Shown here in pieces: positions 53,918 to 62,998 of a stretch of DNA of 64,000 nt. The notes below the pieces were generated by a model. It had not been told where the DNA came from. It was given only the letters and a program-made list of their open reading frames with translations, and searched no databases. A program made the translations under genes and the position numbers. Numbering within the stretch: position 1 is the first letter of the stretch; every line of letters starts with the position of its first letter. This DNA comes from Rhizobium mongolense subsp. loessense (GTDB lineage: Bacteria; Pseudomonadota; Alphaproteobacteria; Rhizobiales; Rhizobiaceae), in assembly GCF_900099775.1 (NCBI RefSeq), contig NZ_FMTM01000015.1:48265-112264 (forward strand), written 5' to 3'.

Positions 53918-55261
53918 ATGAGACTTACTGTTCTTCAATCAGCTCTGGCGTCCCTCCTGGCCGCCACCGCATTTGGTGCTGGTCCGGCCCATGCAGAGAA
54001 GACCAAATTCGAATTCTGGTACGGCTTGTCGGGCGATCTCGGGGAGCGCGTGCAAGATGCCTGCAAAAAGTTCAACGACATGCAGGCTGACTATGAAATC
54101 GTCTGCACTTCGCAGAACAGCTATGACACGACGCTTCAGAATACGATTGCCGCCTATCGTGCCAAGAAGCAGCCGGCGATCACCCAGATCTACGACGCCG
54201 GAACGCTCGACATGATGCTGTCCGGAGCGTTCGTACCGGCCAAGAAACTGATGGCCGACAACGGCTACACGATCGACTGGACCAACTATTTCAGCGGCAT
54301 CGCCAATTATTACGCGACAGCTGCAGGGGAGTTGAACTCCTTTCCGTTCAACTCTTCAACGGCCATGTTCTATTACAATGTCGACGCTTTCCAGAAGGCC
54401 GGCATCGACTTCAAGCCGGAAACCTGGGAAGAGGTCGAGGAAGCCGCCCGCAAGCTGAAGGCGGCGGGTTTCGATTGCCCGCTCGGCTTTAACTTCGATA
54501 CATGGGCGATGATGGAGCAATTTTCCGCCATCCACAACCAGCCGATCGCAACACAGGGCAACGGCTACCAGGGCCTGGACGCCGAACTGGTCTTCAACAA
54601 GACCAAATTCGTCGACCATGTGAAATTCTTCAAGAAAATGGTCGACGAGAAGCTGTTCGTCGTCAAAACGAAACAGCTCGGGATGGACATCGTCCCGGCG
54701 TTCACCTCGCAGACATGCCAGATGATTCAGACCTCGATCGCTGACCATGGTACGATTGGCAAGACGCTGCCGGAAGGCGTCAAGTGGGAGGTTGCGATGC
54801 TGCCGGTCTGGAAAGGCACGCAACGACAGAACTCGCTGGTCGGCGGCGCCTCGCTATGGGTCATGGCCGGCCGTCCGGAAGGCGAGTACAAGGGCGCAGC
54901 CGCTTTCCTGAACTTCCTCGCCACGCCGGAAATGGCGCAATGGTGGTCGACGGTCACTGGCTACATTCCGGTCACCAAGACCGGCTTTGAAGCCATGAAG
55001 GCCAATGGCTTCTACGACAAGGCTCCTTACAAGGGCCGCGAGCTCGCGATCGCCAGCCTGACCTACACGCCGACCTCGCAGAATACCCGCGGTATCCGCC
55101 TCGGTGGCTTCACCCAGGTCCGCAAGGAGGTCTCTACGGCGCTTGAGGCGATTTTCATGCAAAATGCCGACGTGCAGGCTGAACTCGACCAGGCCGCCGA
55201 TCGAAGCAACGCCGTGCTGCGCCGATTTGAAAAAACCTATGCCGGTCAGAAGCTGAACTGA
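53918..55261 (+). CDS. ugpB: Glycerol-3-phosphate-type ABC binding protein (UgpB-like)
   Basis: Periplasmic receptor of 447 residues, with signal peptide MRLTVLQSALASLLAATAFG cut near AHA-EKT. UgpB-like marks include FEFWYGLSGDLGERVQDACK, FNDMQADYEIVC, AGELNSFPFNSSTAMFYYN and the C-terminal YTPTSQNTRGIRLGGFTQVR. Family members bind sn-glycerol-3-phosphate or its diesters. ATG 53918 has a strong AAGGAG site. A strong hairpin follows the stop and then the permease gene. The ligand is inferred; the terminal isomerase gene leaves room for a different sugar-phosphate ligand. Confidence 0.9.
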   Translation: MRLTVLQSALASLLAATAFGAGPAHAEKTKFEFWYGLSGDLGERVQDACKKFNDMQADYEIVCTSQNSYDTTLQNTIAAYRAKKQPAITQIYDAGTLDMMLSGAFVPAKKLMADNGYTIDWTNYFSGIANYYATAAGELNSFPFNSSTAMFYYNVDAFQKAGIDFKPETWEEVEEAARKLKAAGFDCPLGFNFDTWAMMEQFSAIHNQPIATQGNGYQGLDAELVFNKTKFVDHVKFFKKMVDEKLFVVKTKQLGMDIVPAFTSQTCQMIQTSIADHGTIGKTLPEGVKWEVAMLPVWKGTQRQNSLVGGASLWVMAGRPEGEYKGAAAFLNFLATPEMAQWWSTVTGYIPVTKTGFEAMKANGFYDKAPYKGRELAIASLTYTPTSQNTRGIRLGGFTQVRKEVSTALEAIFMQNADVQAELDQAADRSNAVLRRFEKTYAGQKLN

Positions 55262-55274
55262 GTTTCTCGTCAAC

Positions 55275-55306
55275 AGGAGCCTGCCGGTCGCATATGGCAG
55301 GCTCTT
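55275..55306 (+). promoter_or_regulatory. Intercistronic hairpin between ugpB and ugpA
   Basis: GAGCCTGCC (55277-55285) and GGCAGGCTC (55296-55304) pair perfectly around a 10-base loop, extended by two weaker pairs. It lies 16 bases after the ugpB stop and 32 bases before ugpA. A TTGTCC tail follows, too weak for a full terminator. It probably makes the binding-protein mRNA more abundant than the permease part. Confidence 0.65.
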
Positions 55307-55337
55307 GTCCCTGAAGTCCTATTGGTTTGATTGATCC

Positions 55338-56228
55338 ATGGAAAAGCGGGCCGTTTTCAAAAGCTGGTGGCTGCCAATTCTTTTCGCCCTGCCGCAGATT
55401 CTTCTGATCCTTCTCTTCTTCTACTGGCCGGCAATTGCGGTGATGAAGTGGGCTTTCACACTTGAGCCTCCCTTTGGCGGGGTAGCGGAATTTGTCGGAC
55501 TGACGAATTTTGACGAGGTGTTCGCCGATCCATTCTATTGGAACTCCGTCGCCGTCAGCCTCATCTTCGCCCTTTGCGGGACTTGCTTCACCATCCTGGT
55601 CGGTCTCGTGCTGGCGATTGCAGTGGATCGGCGGCTGCCCGGTTCTGGCCTATTCCGTTTCCTCTATATCCTACCATATGCAATCGCCGGGCCGGCAGCC
55701 GGCATGGCCTTTCGGTTCATTCTGTCGCCAGAACGCGGGCTGATGGCCTCGGTCAATACCGCGTTTCCTGATTTCTGGAACCCGGCAAAATACGGTGCCC
55801 ACGCACTCATCCTCGTCATCGTCATCTTTGCCTGGAAATGGACCGGCTACACGTTCATCTTCCTGTTGGCCGGCCTGCAATCCGTGCCGCGCTCTCTGAC
55901 GGAGGCCGCCGCCATGGACGGCGCCGGACCGATGCGCCGCGCGATCGATATCCAGGTTCCGCTGCTGGCGCCGACGCTGTTCTTTCTGCTCGTCATCATG
56001 ATGACGGAGGGGTTTGTCGGTTCGGACACCTTCGGTATCGTACACAGCACGACCGGCGGCGGACCAAATCACGGCACCGAGGTCATGGTGTTTCGCATCG
56101 TGGACGAAGCGTTCAAGGGGCTCAACTACTCTGGCGCTTCCGCGCAGAGCATCGTCCTGATCGGCCTGATCATGGTTTTCACGTTCATCCAATTTCGCTT
56201 CATCGAGAAGCGTGTGCACTATAAGTGA
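55338..56228 (+). CDS. ugpA: CUT1 ABC permease (UgpA-like)
   Basis: Inner-membrane permease, 296 residues and six helices. N-terminal segment WWLPILFALPQILLILLFFY is helix 1. The coupling loop reads TEAAAMDGAGPMRRAIDIQV, the MalF-type EAA motif. It starts 76 bases after ugpB and precedes ugpE with a seven-base gap. It pairs with the next permease. Confidence 0.92.
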   Translation: MEKRAVFKSWWLPILFALPQILLILLFFYWPAIAVMKWAFTLEPPFGGVAEFVGLTNFDEVFADPFYWNSVAVSLIFALCGTCFTILVGLVLAIAVDRRLPGSGLFRFLYILPYAIAGPAAGMAFRFILSPERGLMASVNTAFPDFWNPAKYGAHALILVIVIFAWKWTGYTFIFLLAGLQSVPRSLTEAAAMDGAGPMRRAIDIQVPLLAPTLFFLLVIMMTEGFVGSDTFGIVHSTTGGGPNHGTEVMVFRIVDEAFKGLNYSGASAQSIVLIGLIMVFTFIQFRFIEKRVHYK

Positions 56229-56235
56229 GCCCGTC

Positions 56236-57123
56236 ATGATCCAGCGCACGCCGATCGCCGATGGACTGACCTATCTGTTGATGGTTTTGGGCTTTTTCCT
56301 GCTGATTGGCCCCTTCCTCGTCATTCTGGCCGGCGCCAGTCAAACGCTGCAACAGATCAACAGCGTGCCGTTCCATTTCCTCCCCCAGGACCGCTTCCTC
56401 GAAAACGCCTCCGCTGCCTGGTCGCGCGCCAATCTCGGCTCGGCCATGATCAACAGCTTCATCATGGCCTGTCTCGTCACGGTCGGCAAAGTGGCCCTTT
56501 CGGCTTGCACGGCCTTCGCCATCGTGTTCTTCCGCACGCCACTTAAGCATTTTTTCTTCTGGATCGTGTTCATCACGCTGATGCTACCGCTCGAAGTTCG
56601 CGTGGTGCCGACCTATGCCGTGGCCGCCGACCTTTTCCAGCCGTTTCGATTACTGATTTCGGCACTGACCGGCATCGAGGTATCGGTCGAATGGAACCTG
56701 CTGAATTCCTATGCGGGCCTCACCCTGCCGCTGATTGCCACCGCAACAGGCACATTCCTCTACCGGCAATTCTTCATGACGCTGCCAAATGAGCTCGCCG
56801 AAGCCGCCCGCATGGACGGTTCCGGACCGGTGCGCTTTTTCGTCGACATGCTGATACCTCTTTCGCGCACCAACATGCTGGCGCTCACCACGATCATGTT
56901 CGTCTACGGCTGGAACCAATATCTTTGGCCGCTGCTGATGATCACAGACCCGGCCTACAAGACGACCATGATGTCGCTGAGCGCGCTGCTCCCTTCGGAA
57001 AACAGCCTGCCCGACTGGAATGTCACGCTGGCAGGTTCACTCATCATCATGGCGCCGCCGCTCGTCGTCGTTGCGGTGCTGCAACGCTGGTTCGTCCGTG
57101 GACTGGTCGCCACCGAAAAGTGA
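56236..57123 (+). CDS. ugpE: CUT1 ABC permease (UgpE-like)
   Basis: Inner-membrane permease, 295 residues from ATG 56236 (MIQRTPIADGLTYLL), preferred because this start resembles known UgpE N-termini; an ATG at 56212 would add eight residues and overlap ugpA. Six helices are predicted. The coupling loop is ELAEAARMDGSGPVRFFVDM, MalG type. The ATPase gene follows 29 bases after the stop. Confidence 0.92.
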   Translation: MIQRTPIADGLTYLLMVLGFFLLIGPFLVILAGASQTLQQINSVPFHFLPQDRFLENASAAWSRANLGSAMINSFIMACLVTVGKVALSACTAFAIVFFRTPLKHFFFWIVFITLMLPLEVRVVPTYAVAADLFQPFRLLISALTGIEVSVEWNLLNSYAGLTLPLIATATGTFLYRQFFMTLPNELAEAARMDGSGPVRFFVDMLIPLSRTNMLALTTIMFVYGWNQYLWPLLMITDPAYKTTMMSLSALLPSENSLPDWNVTLAGSLIIMAPPLVVVAVLQRWFVRGLVATEK

Positions 57124-57152
57124 CCTGGCAATTTAAGAAACGAGGTTCAAAT

Positions 57153-58283
57153 ATGGCTGACATTGATATCCGCGCCGTGCGCAAGTCCTATGGCAAGACC
57201 CAGACGCTGCACGGCGTCGACCTGTCCTTTGCCTCGGGCGAATTTGTCGTCATTCTCGGTCCCTCTGGCTGCGGAAAGTCGACGCTGCTGCGCATGATCG
57301 CTGGACTTGAGGAGATTACCGCCGGCGAAATCGCAATCAACGGTCGCGTCGTCAACAGGCTCGAGCCGCGCGAGCGCGGCTGCGCCATGGTGTTCCAGAA
57401 CTATGCGCTTTATCCGCATATGACCGTGGCCCAAAATATCGGTTACGCGCTGAAGGTAGCCGGTGTGCCAAAGACCGAGCGCGAAACGCGCATCGAGGAG
57501 ACGGCAAAGATCGTCGGGCTTTCCGAGTATCTTGCGCGCAAACCAGCAGCATTGTCCGGCGGCCAGCGGCAGCGCGTGGCGATGGCGCGTGCCATTATTC
57601 GTGAGCCGCAGGTGTTTCTCTTCGACGAGCCACTGTCGAACCTCGACGCCAAGCTGCGGGTGTCCATGCGGGCGGAAATCCGCAAACTGCACCAGCGCCT
57701 TTCAGCAACGTCCATCTTCGTCACCCATGATCAGATCGAAGCGATGACGCTCGCCGACAAGCTCGTGGTAATGAATAAGGGGCATGTCGAGCAGGTCGGT
57801 CAGCCGCTCGATATCTATCATCGGCCGGCAAGCATATTCGTCGCATCCTTCATCGGCTCTCCCGCGATGAATCTTTTCAATACCCGCGTCGAGGTCGAGA
57901 CTGCGTCGGTGCGTTTCGGTGGCGTGCAGGTCCCCATCGACCCCGCGCTTGCGGCCAGCTTGCGCGGAAGAGATGTCACGATCGGCATTCGACCGGAGCA
58001 ATGTGCCGTTTCACTGGACGGCAGCGGCGTGCGAGCGACAATAGACTTCGTCGAGGAACTTGGCTCCGGTCGGGTCGCCCATGCCGAGATCGATGGCGAG
58101 CCATTTGCAGCCGTCATCAGCGAACATATGCGCGTGCGTCCAGGCGATCGAGTAGGCCTGGAATTGCCCTTATCCCAACTGCATGTCTTCGAGCGCGATA
58201 GCGGTCGCCGGATAGATATGAACATCAATTCCAGCTCCCCGCGTCCGGCCGCCGCCACCTCAACGCTGGCGATTGTTCACTGA
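57153..58283 (+). CDS. ugpC: ABC transporter ATP-binding protein (UgpC-like)
   Basis: ATPase of the ugp-type importer, 376 residues from ATG 57153 (MADIDIRAVRKSYGKTQTL). Walker A GPSGCGKSTLL, Q-loop MVFQNYALYPHM, signature LSGGQRQRVAMARAI, Walker B FLFDEPLSNLDA, H-loop FVTHDQIEAMT. The C-terminal ~140 residues form a TOBE regulatory domain. A longer open frame starting upstream is discarded because it overlaps ugpE. A sugar isomerase/epimerase gene follows 32 bases after the stop. Confidence 0.93.
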   Translation: MADIDIRAVRKSYGKTQTLHGVDLSFASGEFVVILGPSGCGKSTLLRMIAGLEEITAGEIAINGRVVNRLEPRERGCAMVFQNYALYPHMTVAQNIGYALKVAGVPKTERETRIEETAKIVGLSEYLARKPAALSGGQRQRVAMARAIIREPQVFLFDEPLSNLDAKLRVSMRAEIRKLHQRLSATSIFVTHDQIEAMTLADKLVVMNKGHVEQVGQPLDIYHRPASIFVASFIGSPAMNLFNTRVEVETASVRFGGVQVPIDPALAASLRGRDVTIGIRPEQCAVSLDGSGVRATIDFVEELGSGRVAHAEIDGEPFAAVISEHMRVRPGDRVGLELPLSQLHVFERDSGRRIDMNINSSSPRPAAATSTLAIVH

Positions 58284-58315
58284 AATTTTGACGGCCCCCC
58301 AGGAGGAACACGCGC

Positions 58316-59248
58316 ATGAACGACATGATTTCCGCCGTCGGATTTTGCAACCGAACCGGCAAGGGCGACCTGAGTGCGCTTGACACTTCGCTGCGGGAAA
58401 TCGCCGAGACTGGGGCCGACGCCTGCGAAATCGGCATCTATGCCGAGGAAATCATCAGCGGCGGCCGCATCATCGAAGATCGCACGCGCCGCGTCGCCGA
58501 CATCGTTCGCCAGTATCCTTTCAAGAAACTGTCGCTGCACGGCCAGATCCTCTCCAATTTCATGGATCGCGAGCATTTGCAGTTGCAAAAGAAGGTCGTG
58601 CGGTCGATGCTCGAGCTCTGCGACCGGCTTGGTGCAGGCATACTCGTCCATCATTCAGGTGCCGGAGAGCTTGCCGATGGCGAAAATGGCGCCGATCTTG
58701 ACCGAATGGAGCGCGAGGCACTGGCCGAGATGGGCGATATCGCCAAGGGCTACGGCGTACGCATCGCACTTGAAAACATCTTCACCACGGAAAGCAGCCA
58801 ATACCGCCAGACGCCGAGCGAAGTGGCCGCGACTGTCAGGGCCATCGGCTCGGACAACGTTGTTGCGCTGATCGACTTCTCGCACGCTTATATCGAGTCG
58901 ACCTACCGCAATCTCGATTTTCTCGAAGAATTGCGCGCAATGGCGCCGGTTACCGGTCACCTGCATGTCCATGACAGCTTTGGCCTTCCCTACTCCATGA
59001 CGCGCTTTTACCATCCGGCCGAGGCAACGGCCCTCGGCATCGGCGACCTCCACTTGCCGATCGGCTGGGGTGACATTCCTTGGGAGAGTATATTCAGCGA
59101 GCTCACGTTCCTTCCGGATACGTCGCTGATCATGGAAATCAACGCGGAGCGATTTGGTGACCAGCAGCCGGCCTGCCTGGAACGGGCGAGAGGTTTGGCG
59201 GCATTGATGGGGATGGCGGATAAAGCGGAAAGGCGGCAGCTGTCGTAG
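58316..59248 (+). CDS. Xylose-isomerase-like TIM-barrel protein (sugar isomerase/epimerase family)
   Basis: Cytosolic TIM-barrel protein of 310 residues in the AP-endonuclease-2/xylose-isomerase-like family. Marks include DACEIGIYAEEI, KLSLHGQILSNF, GILVHHSGAGE, VRIALENIFTTES, ALIDFSHAYIES, GHLHVHDSFG and LIMEINAERFG, with metal-type His/Glu/Asp. Members act as sugar epimerases, isomerases or phosphodiesterase-like enzymes. ATG 58316 has GGAGGAAC upstream. It ends the ugp operon where other bacteria carry the phosphodiesterase ugpQ, so it may process the imported phosphate ester or its glycerol part. The exact reaction is unknown. Confidence 0.85.
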   Translation: MNDMISAVGFCNRTGKGDLSALDTSLREIAETGADACEIGIYAEEIISGGRIIEDRTRRVADIVRQYPFKKLSLHGQILSNFMDREHLQLQKKVVRSMLELCDRLGAGILVHHSGAGELADGENGADLDRMEREALAEMGDIAKGYGVRIALENIFTTESSQYRQTPSEVAATVRAIGSDNVVALIDFSHAYIESTYRNLDFLEELRAMAPVTGHLHVHDSFGLPYSMTRFYHPAEATALGIGDLHLPIGWGDIPWESIFSELTFLPDTSLIMEINAERFGDQQPACLERARGLAALMGMADKAERRQLS

Positions 59249-59253
59249 CTGCC
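59235..59253 (+). terminator. Weak hairpin at the end of the ugp operon
   Basis: GGCAGCT and AGCTGCC pair around GTCGT, overlapping the stop of the isomerase-like gene. No T-run follows, so it is a weak or Rho-assisted terminator at best. Confidence 0.35.
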
Positions 59254-59286
59254 ACCCTGACCTTGTTGGCCGTTAGAAGCGGGGAC

Positions 59287-59549
59287 CTACCCCGATGCAG
59301 AAAACGGCCGAATGCTGTCCTTGACGATCGGGCCATCCTTGGCAGCGCCGAGCAAGCCCGCACCAGGAATTCCTTTGCCGTCCCTGTTTCCAGTCATCAT
59401 GTAGGTGATCTTCCAGATCGACGCGCTTGATGCCCCTTGGCTTATCTCTTACAGCCGGCTGCCTTGGAAGTACGACTGGTACATATTCAGGGGCTCGTCT
59501 TTGGTATGTGACCGCCACGTAAGAGTGTCGCCTATATCGAAATTCGGTT
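59287..59549 (-). pseudogene. Unrecognised decayed frame
   Basis: On the minus strand one frame carries coherent protein-like sequence: NFDIGDTLTWRSHTKDEPLN, then after an in-frame TAA, SASIWKITYMMTGNRDGKGI and PGAGLLGAAKDGPIVKD, ending at TAG 59287. Another stop lies just upstream of it. The pattern suggests the last ~80 residues of a lost gene. I do not recognise the family. Confidence 0.35.
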
Positions 59550-59587
59550 ATCATCTAAGCGACCGAAGTCGTATTGCATCGTGTGCC

Positions 59588-59788
59588 GTGTCTAGAGTTC
59601 TCATCATAGTCGGGCTTGTTGTCGTCGCGGTCGGTATTCTCTGGCCGTGGCTTGCACGCATCGGCTTGGGGAGGCTCCCGGGCGACATTCTTATCGAGCG
59701 CGAGAATTTCTCCATTTATATCCCTATTACGACCGGCCTGCTTTTCAGCATTTTGCTGTCCGTAATGCTCTGGCTCCTCAATCGTTAA
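59588..59788 (+). CDS. DUF2905-family membrane protein
   Basis: A 66-residue protein from GTG 59588 (SRVLIIVGLVVVAVGILWPW follows). Two hydrophobic helices bracket the conserved loop LGRLPGDILIERENFSIYIP, the hallmark of DUF2905. The second helix is LLFSILLSVMLWLL. No clear ribosome site precedes it, but the family start matches. Role is unknown; it is a single gene. Confidence 0.85.
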   Translation: MSRVLIIVGLVVVAVGILWPWLARIGLGRLPGDILIERENFSIYIPITTGLLFSILLSVMLWLLNR

Positions 59789-60112
59789 GAAGCTATGCCC
59801 GTTGTAAGGGCCGCACGACGCGCCGGCATTCGAAGAATGTCCCTGAAGATCGCCGTCACATCCCTTTGCGGCAAAGCGGCCCGCTCGACCCCATCACGAT
59901 AGCCGGAGCAACGTTGCACAACGCCCACGCGGTTCAGCCCCCGCAGGTTTACGCTTCAATGCGCGCGCGCTGCGGCTTCGTCAGCGGGGCCGTCGCAATA
60001 GCGCCACACATGTTACTCCCCCTGTTCGCTTTCCGATGCCAAACTAGCTCACGCACACCACGAGCGAACCCACCGTCTGCCAGCAGGCGCGGAAATCAGG
60101 AGATTTGAAGCC
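59789..60112. other. 320-bp gap, no gene seen
   Basis: Nothing in this stretch is supported as a gene. The promoter for the DUF899-family gene lies near its right end. Confidence 0.5.
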
Positions 60113-60910
60113 ATGACGAGATCAACTGAAAATGGTCAACAACAAGGCAGACAGCCTGACATGCACACTCCGCCGGTCGTGTCGCCCCAGGCCTGGGAGG
60201 CGGCCCGCCAGCAGCTGCTTGTGAAAGAAAAGGCACTGACACGCGCCCGTGACGCCCTGGCCGCCGAACGCCGGCGAATGCCGAGGATGGCCGTGGAGAC
60301 AGCGTATGCGTTCGAGGGACCTGCGGGCAAGGCAAGCCTGCTCGACCTATTCGATGGTCGGCGACAGTTGATCGTCTACCGCGCCTTCTTCGAGCCGGGC
60401 GTGTTCGGCTGGCCCGACCACGCGTGCAGGGGCTGCTCCATGGTGGCCGACCAAGTCGCGCATGTCGCGCACCTGAACGCGCGTGACACCACCCTCGTCT
60501 TCGCCTCGCGTGCGCCTCAGTCCGACATCGCGCGCCTGAAGGCGCGGATGGGCTGGGAGATGCCGTGGTTCACTCTCACCGACAGCTTCGACGCCGACTT
60601 CGGCGTGGACGAGTGGCATGGCACGAACGTGTTCTACCGTGACGGCGACCGCGTATTCCGCACCTACTTCGTCAATAATCGCGGCGACGAGCAAATGGGA
60701 GGCACTTGGAACTACCTAGACATCACGCCATTGGGCCGGCAAGAGGTCTGGGAGGACTCGCCCGAAGGCTATCCTCAAACGCCGACGTATAAGTGGTGGA
60801 ACTGGCATGACAGCTACGTTGCAGACGCAATACCCGACAAGAAATGGGTCGAGGTGTCGGACGCTGGAGAGGCGGCGTTCCGGAGCCAACACGCGAGCAC
60901 GAAGCCCTGA
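60113..60910 (+). CDS. DUF899-family (thioredoxin-like) protein
   Basis: A 265-residue protein of the DUF899 family, predicted thioredoxin-like fold. Conserved stretches are VSPQAWEAARQQLLVKEKAL, YRAFFEPGVFGWPDHACRGC and GWEMPWFTLTDSFDADFGVD. It has two cysteines in DHACRGCSM. The reaction is unknown. ATG 60113 has AGGAGATT upstream. Single gene, convergent with the MFS gene. Confidence 0.88.
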   Translation: MTRSTENGQQQGRQPDMHTPPVVSPQAWEAARQQLLVKEKALTRARDALAAERRRMPRMAVETAYAFEGPAGKASLLDLFDGRRQLIVYRAFFEPGVFGWPDHACRGCSMVADQVAHVAHLNARDTTLVFASRAPQSDIARLKARMGWEMPWFTLTDSFDADFGVDEWHGTNVFYRDGDRVFRTYFVNNRGDEQMGGTWNYLDITPLGRQEVWEDSPEGYPQTPTYKWWNWHDSYVADAIPDKKWVEVSDAGEAAFRSQHASTKP

Positions 60911-61094
60911 GCCATGACACTGCCAGGTGCTGGAGAGGTGAGGAACAGGTCGCCAAAATATGGCGGCAGCGGCCTGCACAGGCATCCGATCTTTTCTGAC
61001 CTGTTCCGGATCGTCGGCGAGGACGGGCATTCTGCCTGCCCCCGTCGAAGGCCACCGGATCCGAAAAGCCCCCGCAACTGCAGTGCGACAACGA

Positions 61095-61118
61095 TGTGCG
61101 GGCCTTGCGGCCCGCACA
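61095..61118. terminator. Hairpin between convergent genes
   Basis: TGTGCGGGCC and GGCCCGCACA pair perfectly around TTGC. It lies 12 bases downstream of the minus-strand MFS gene stop and about 190 bases after the plus-strand DUF899 gene. No T-run follows. A bidirectional termination role is plausible. Confidence 0.45.
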
Positions 61119-61129
61119 ATGTCGCCTTG

Positions 61130-62458
61130 TTACAGTTCGGCTCTAGGCTCAATCGGGTTCCAGATGCTTATTTTGCGGGTCTCAGGCATCAAGAAAAGGG
61201 CAAGTAGGAAGCATACGGCAGGAACCGCGATCGGGTAGATCAGCGCGTAACCAATGCTGCCAGTGGCCGCGAACGCCGCCGAGGTGATGAACGGCACCAA
61301 TCCGCCCCCCCAACCATTGCCAATGTGATACGGCACCGAGACTGACGTGTACCGGATCCTGCCGGGGAAGAATTCAGCAAGGAACGCACCAACCGGGCCA
61401 TATACCATCCCGACGTAGCAAACCAGGATGAAGATGATGAAGATCGCGATTGGATAATTGATGTTGCCAGGCTGCGTGACTGATCCCAGCCACAAGTACA
61501 GCGGATAATACGTTATCGCGGCGAGCAACATGCCTCCCAGGATAACTGGCTTGCGGCCGATAATGTCTGACAGCCATCCAAAAAAGATCAAACTCGGCGT
61601 TGCAATGAGCAGCGCGGCTCCCACGATATAGGACGAGGTCAACGAATCTACCTTGGAAACCTGCTGCAGGAAGTACAATGCCCAGAACTGGCCGCTATAC
61701 CAGACCACTCCCTGCCCGATCAGCACGATGGTGGCGATCCCGACATATTGGATGTTGGAGCTGAGGAAGGCTTCCTTCCATGGATTTCGGGTCGTCTGCC
61801 CCTTAGCCTTGATCTCCTCGAAGATCGGTGTCTCCTGAAGCTGAAGCCGGATGTAGATTGCAATGGCTACCAGCAGGAAGGAGACCAAAAACGGAATGCG
61901 CCACGCCCACGCGTCGAAGACCTCGTTGCCGAAGTAAGTGCGCGTCGCGATGATCACGGCCAGCGACACGACGATTCCGAGCGTCGGAGAGGTCTGAAGC
62001 CACCCGGTATAATAGCCACGGCGTTCGTCGGGGACATGCTCGGCGACATAGGTGATGGCGCCGCCATACTCGCCGCCCAAGCACAAGCCTTGGATCATCC
62101 GCAGGCCGAAGAGAAGGAACGCAGCGGTCAGCCCGATCGACGCGTAGGTCGGCATCAAGCCGATCGCACCGGTGCCCAACCCCATGCCGCTGAGTGTGAT
62201 GAGAAACGTGTATTTGCGGCCGACCCGGTCACCCATCCAGCCGAAAAGGAACGCCCCCAGTGGACGGATCAGGAATCCCGCGGTGAAGAGCGCAATCGTA
62301 CTCAGCAGCGCTGCGACTGGGTGGGATTGTTCAAAGAACTTCACCGAAAGAACCGCGGCCAAGCTTCCGAAGATATAGAAGTCATACCATTCGATGACGT
62401 TTCCAACCGACGCGGCAATGATCACACGACGGAAATCCCTTGGAACTTGAGTGGGCAT
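61130..62458 (-). CDS. MFS transporter, metabolite:H+ symporter (MHS) type
   Basis: Proton-coupled uptake transporter of 442 residues with 12 helices. Start ATG 62458 is chosen for the GGGAGG site; the open frame extends 111 codons upstream through unlikely sequence. Marks are GNVIEWYDFYIFGSLA, FGWMGDRVGRKYTFLITLSG and LGGEYGGAITYVAEHVPDER, typical of shikimate/proline/alpha-ketoglutarate symporters. Substrate is unknown. It lies downstream of the formaldehyde-detoxification genes on the same strand, but a 540-base gap separates them. Confidence 0.92.
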   Translation of the reverse strand: MPTQVPRDFRRVIIAASVGNVIEWYDFYIFGSLAAVLSVKFFEQSHPVAALLSTIALFTAGFLIRPLGAFLFGWMGDRVGRKYTFLITLSGMGLGTGAIGLMPTYASIGLTAAFLLFGLRMIQGLCLGGEYGGAITYVAEHVPDERRGYYTGWLQTSPTLGIVVSLAVIIATRTYFGNEVFDAWAWRIPFLVSFLLVAIAIYIRLQLQETPIFEEIKAKGQTTRNPWKEAFLSSNIQYVGIATIVLIGQGVVWYSGQFWALYFLQQVSKVDSLTSSYIVGAALLIATPSLIFFGWLSDIIGRKPVILGGMLLAAITYYPLYLWLGSVTQPGNINYPIAIFIIFILVCYVGMVYGPVGAFLAEFFPGRIRYTSVSVPYHIGNGWGGGLVPFITSAAFAATGSIGYALIYPIAVPAVCFLLALFLMPETRKISIWNPIEPRAEL

Positions 62459-62998
62459 GTTTCGTCCTCCCATTAAACATCGCCCTCCAACTTCTTGTAT
62501 TTTAGCATGAAAAGCAGCCTGATCCAAACAGGGCACGCGCACGTCAGATCGGCGAAGCGCGCCACAATAAGCCGGTCGCCAGTGAAGGAAAGCGGCGCGA
62601 AACCAGGTTTGACAAGTATCCTCGCCTCGCGATGGCGATGAGACGTCTGCATCGCCGGTCGAGACAACAACGATCTCCTCCTTGGAGAACCGCAACAGTC
62701 TTACGATCCTGCAGCGTGTTGTTCCGTTTAGGCAAGCCGTGACAGGGCGTTGGTGAGAAACTTTGGGCTGTCCCACTTGCGGCTTCGCCACCCATTCGTC
62801 ACGCGCCCTTCGATATCCAATCGATCTTGTTCGCTGGCCAGCCGCGCGAGATCAAGGGCGGCGCGACGACCATGCCGCAATCGGCCAGCTCCGCACGCAA
62901 GCACGCGCATGGTAATGTCGTCTTTAAGTGAGCCTGAAGGAAAAGGTCAGCGTCCTTGTCCAGAACGCTGACAGATTTCATCAATTCCGTCTGCTCGA
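62459..62998. other. 540-bp gap, no gene seen
   Basis: Several short overlapping frames are open but none has family features or a good ribosome site. The promoter of the MFS gene is expected near 62460-62560. Confidence 0.5.

Noticed and set aside
62728..62984. Overlapping short minus frames upstream of the MFS gene
   Set aside because: They overlap each other in different frames and no family is seen; considered chance.
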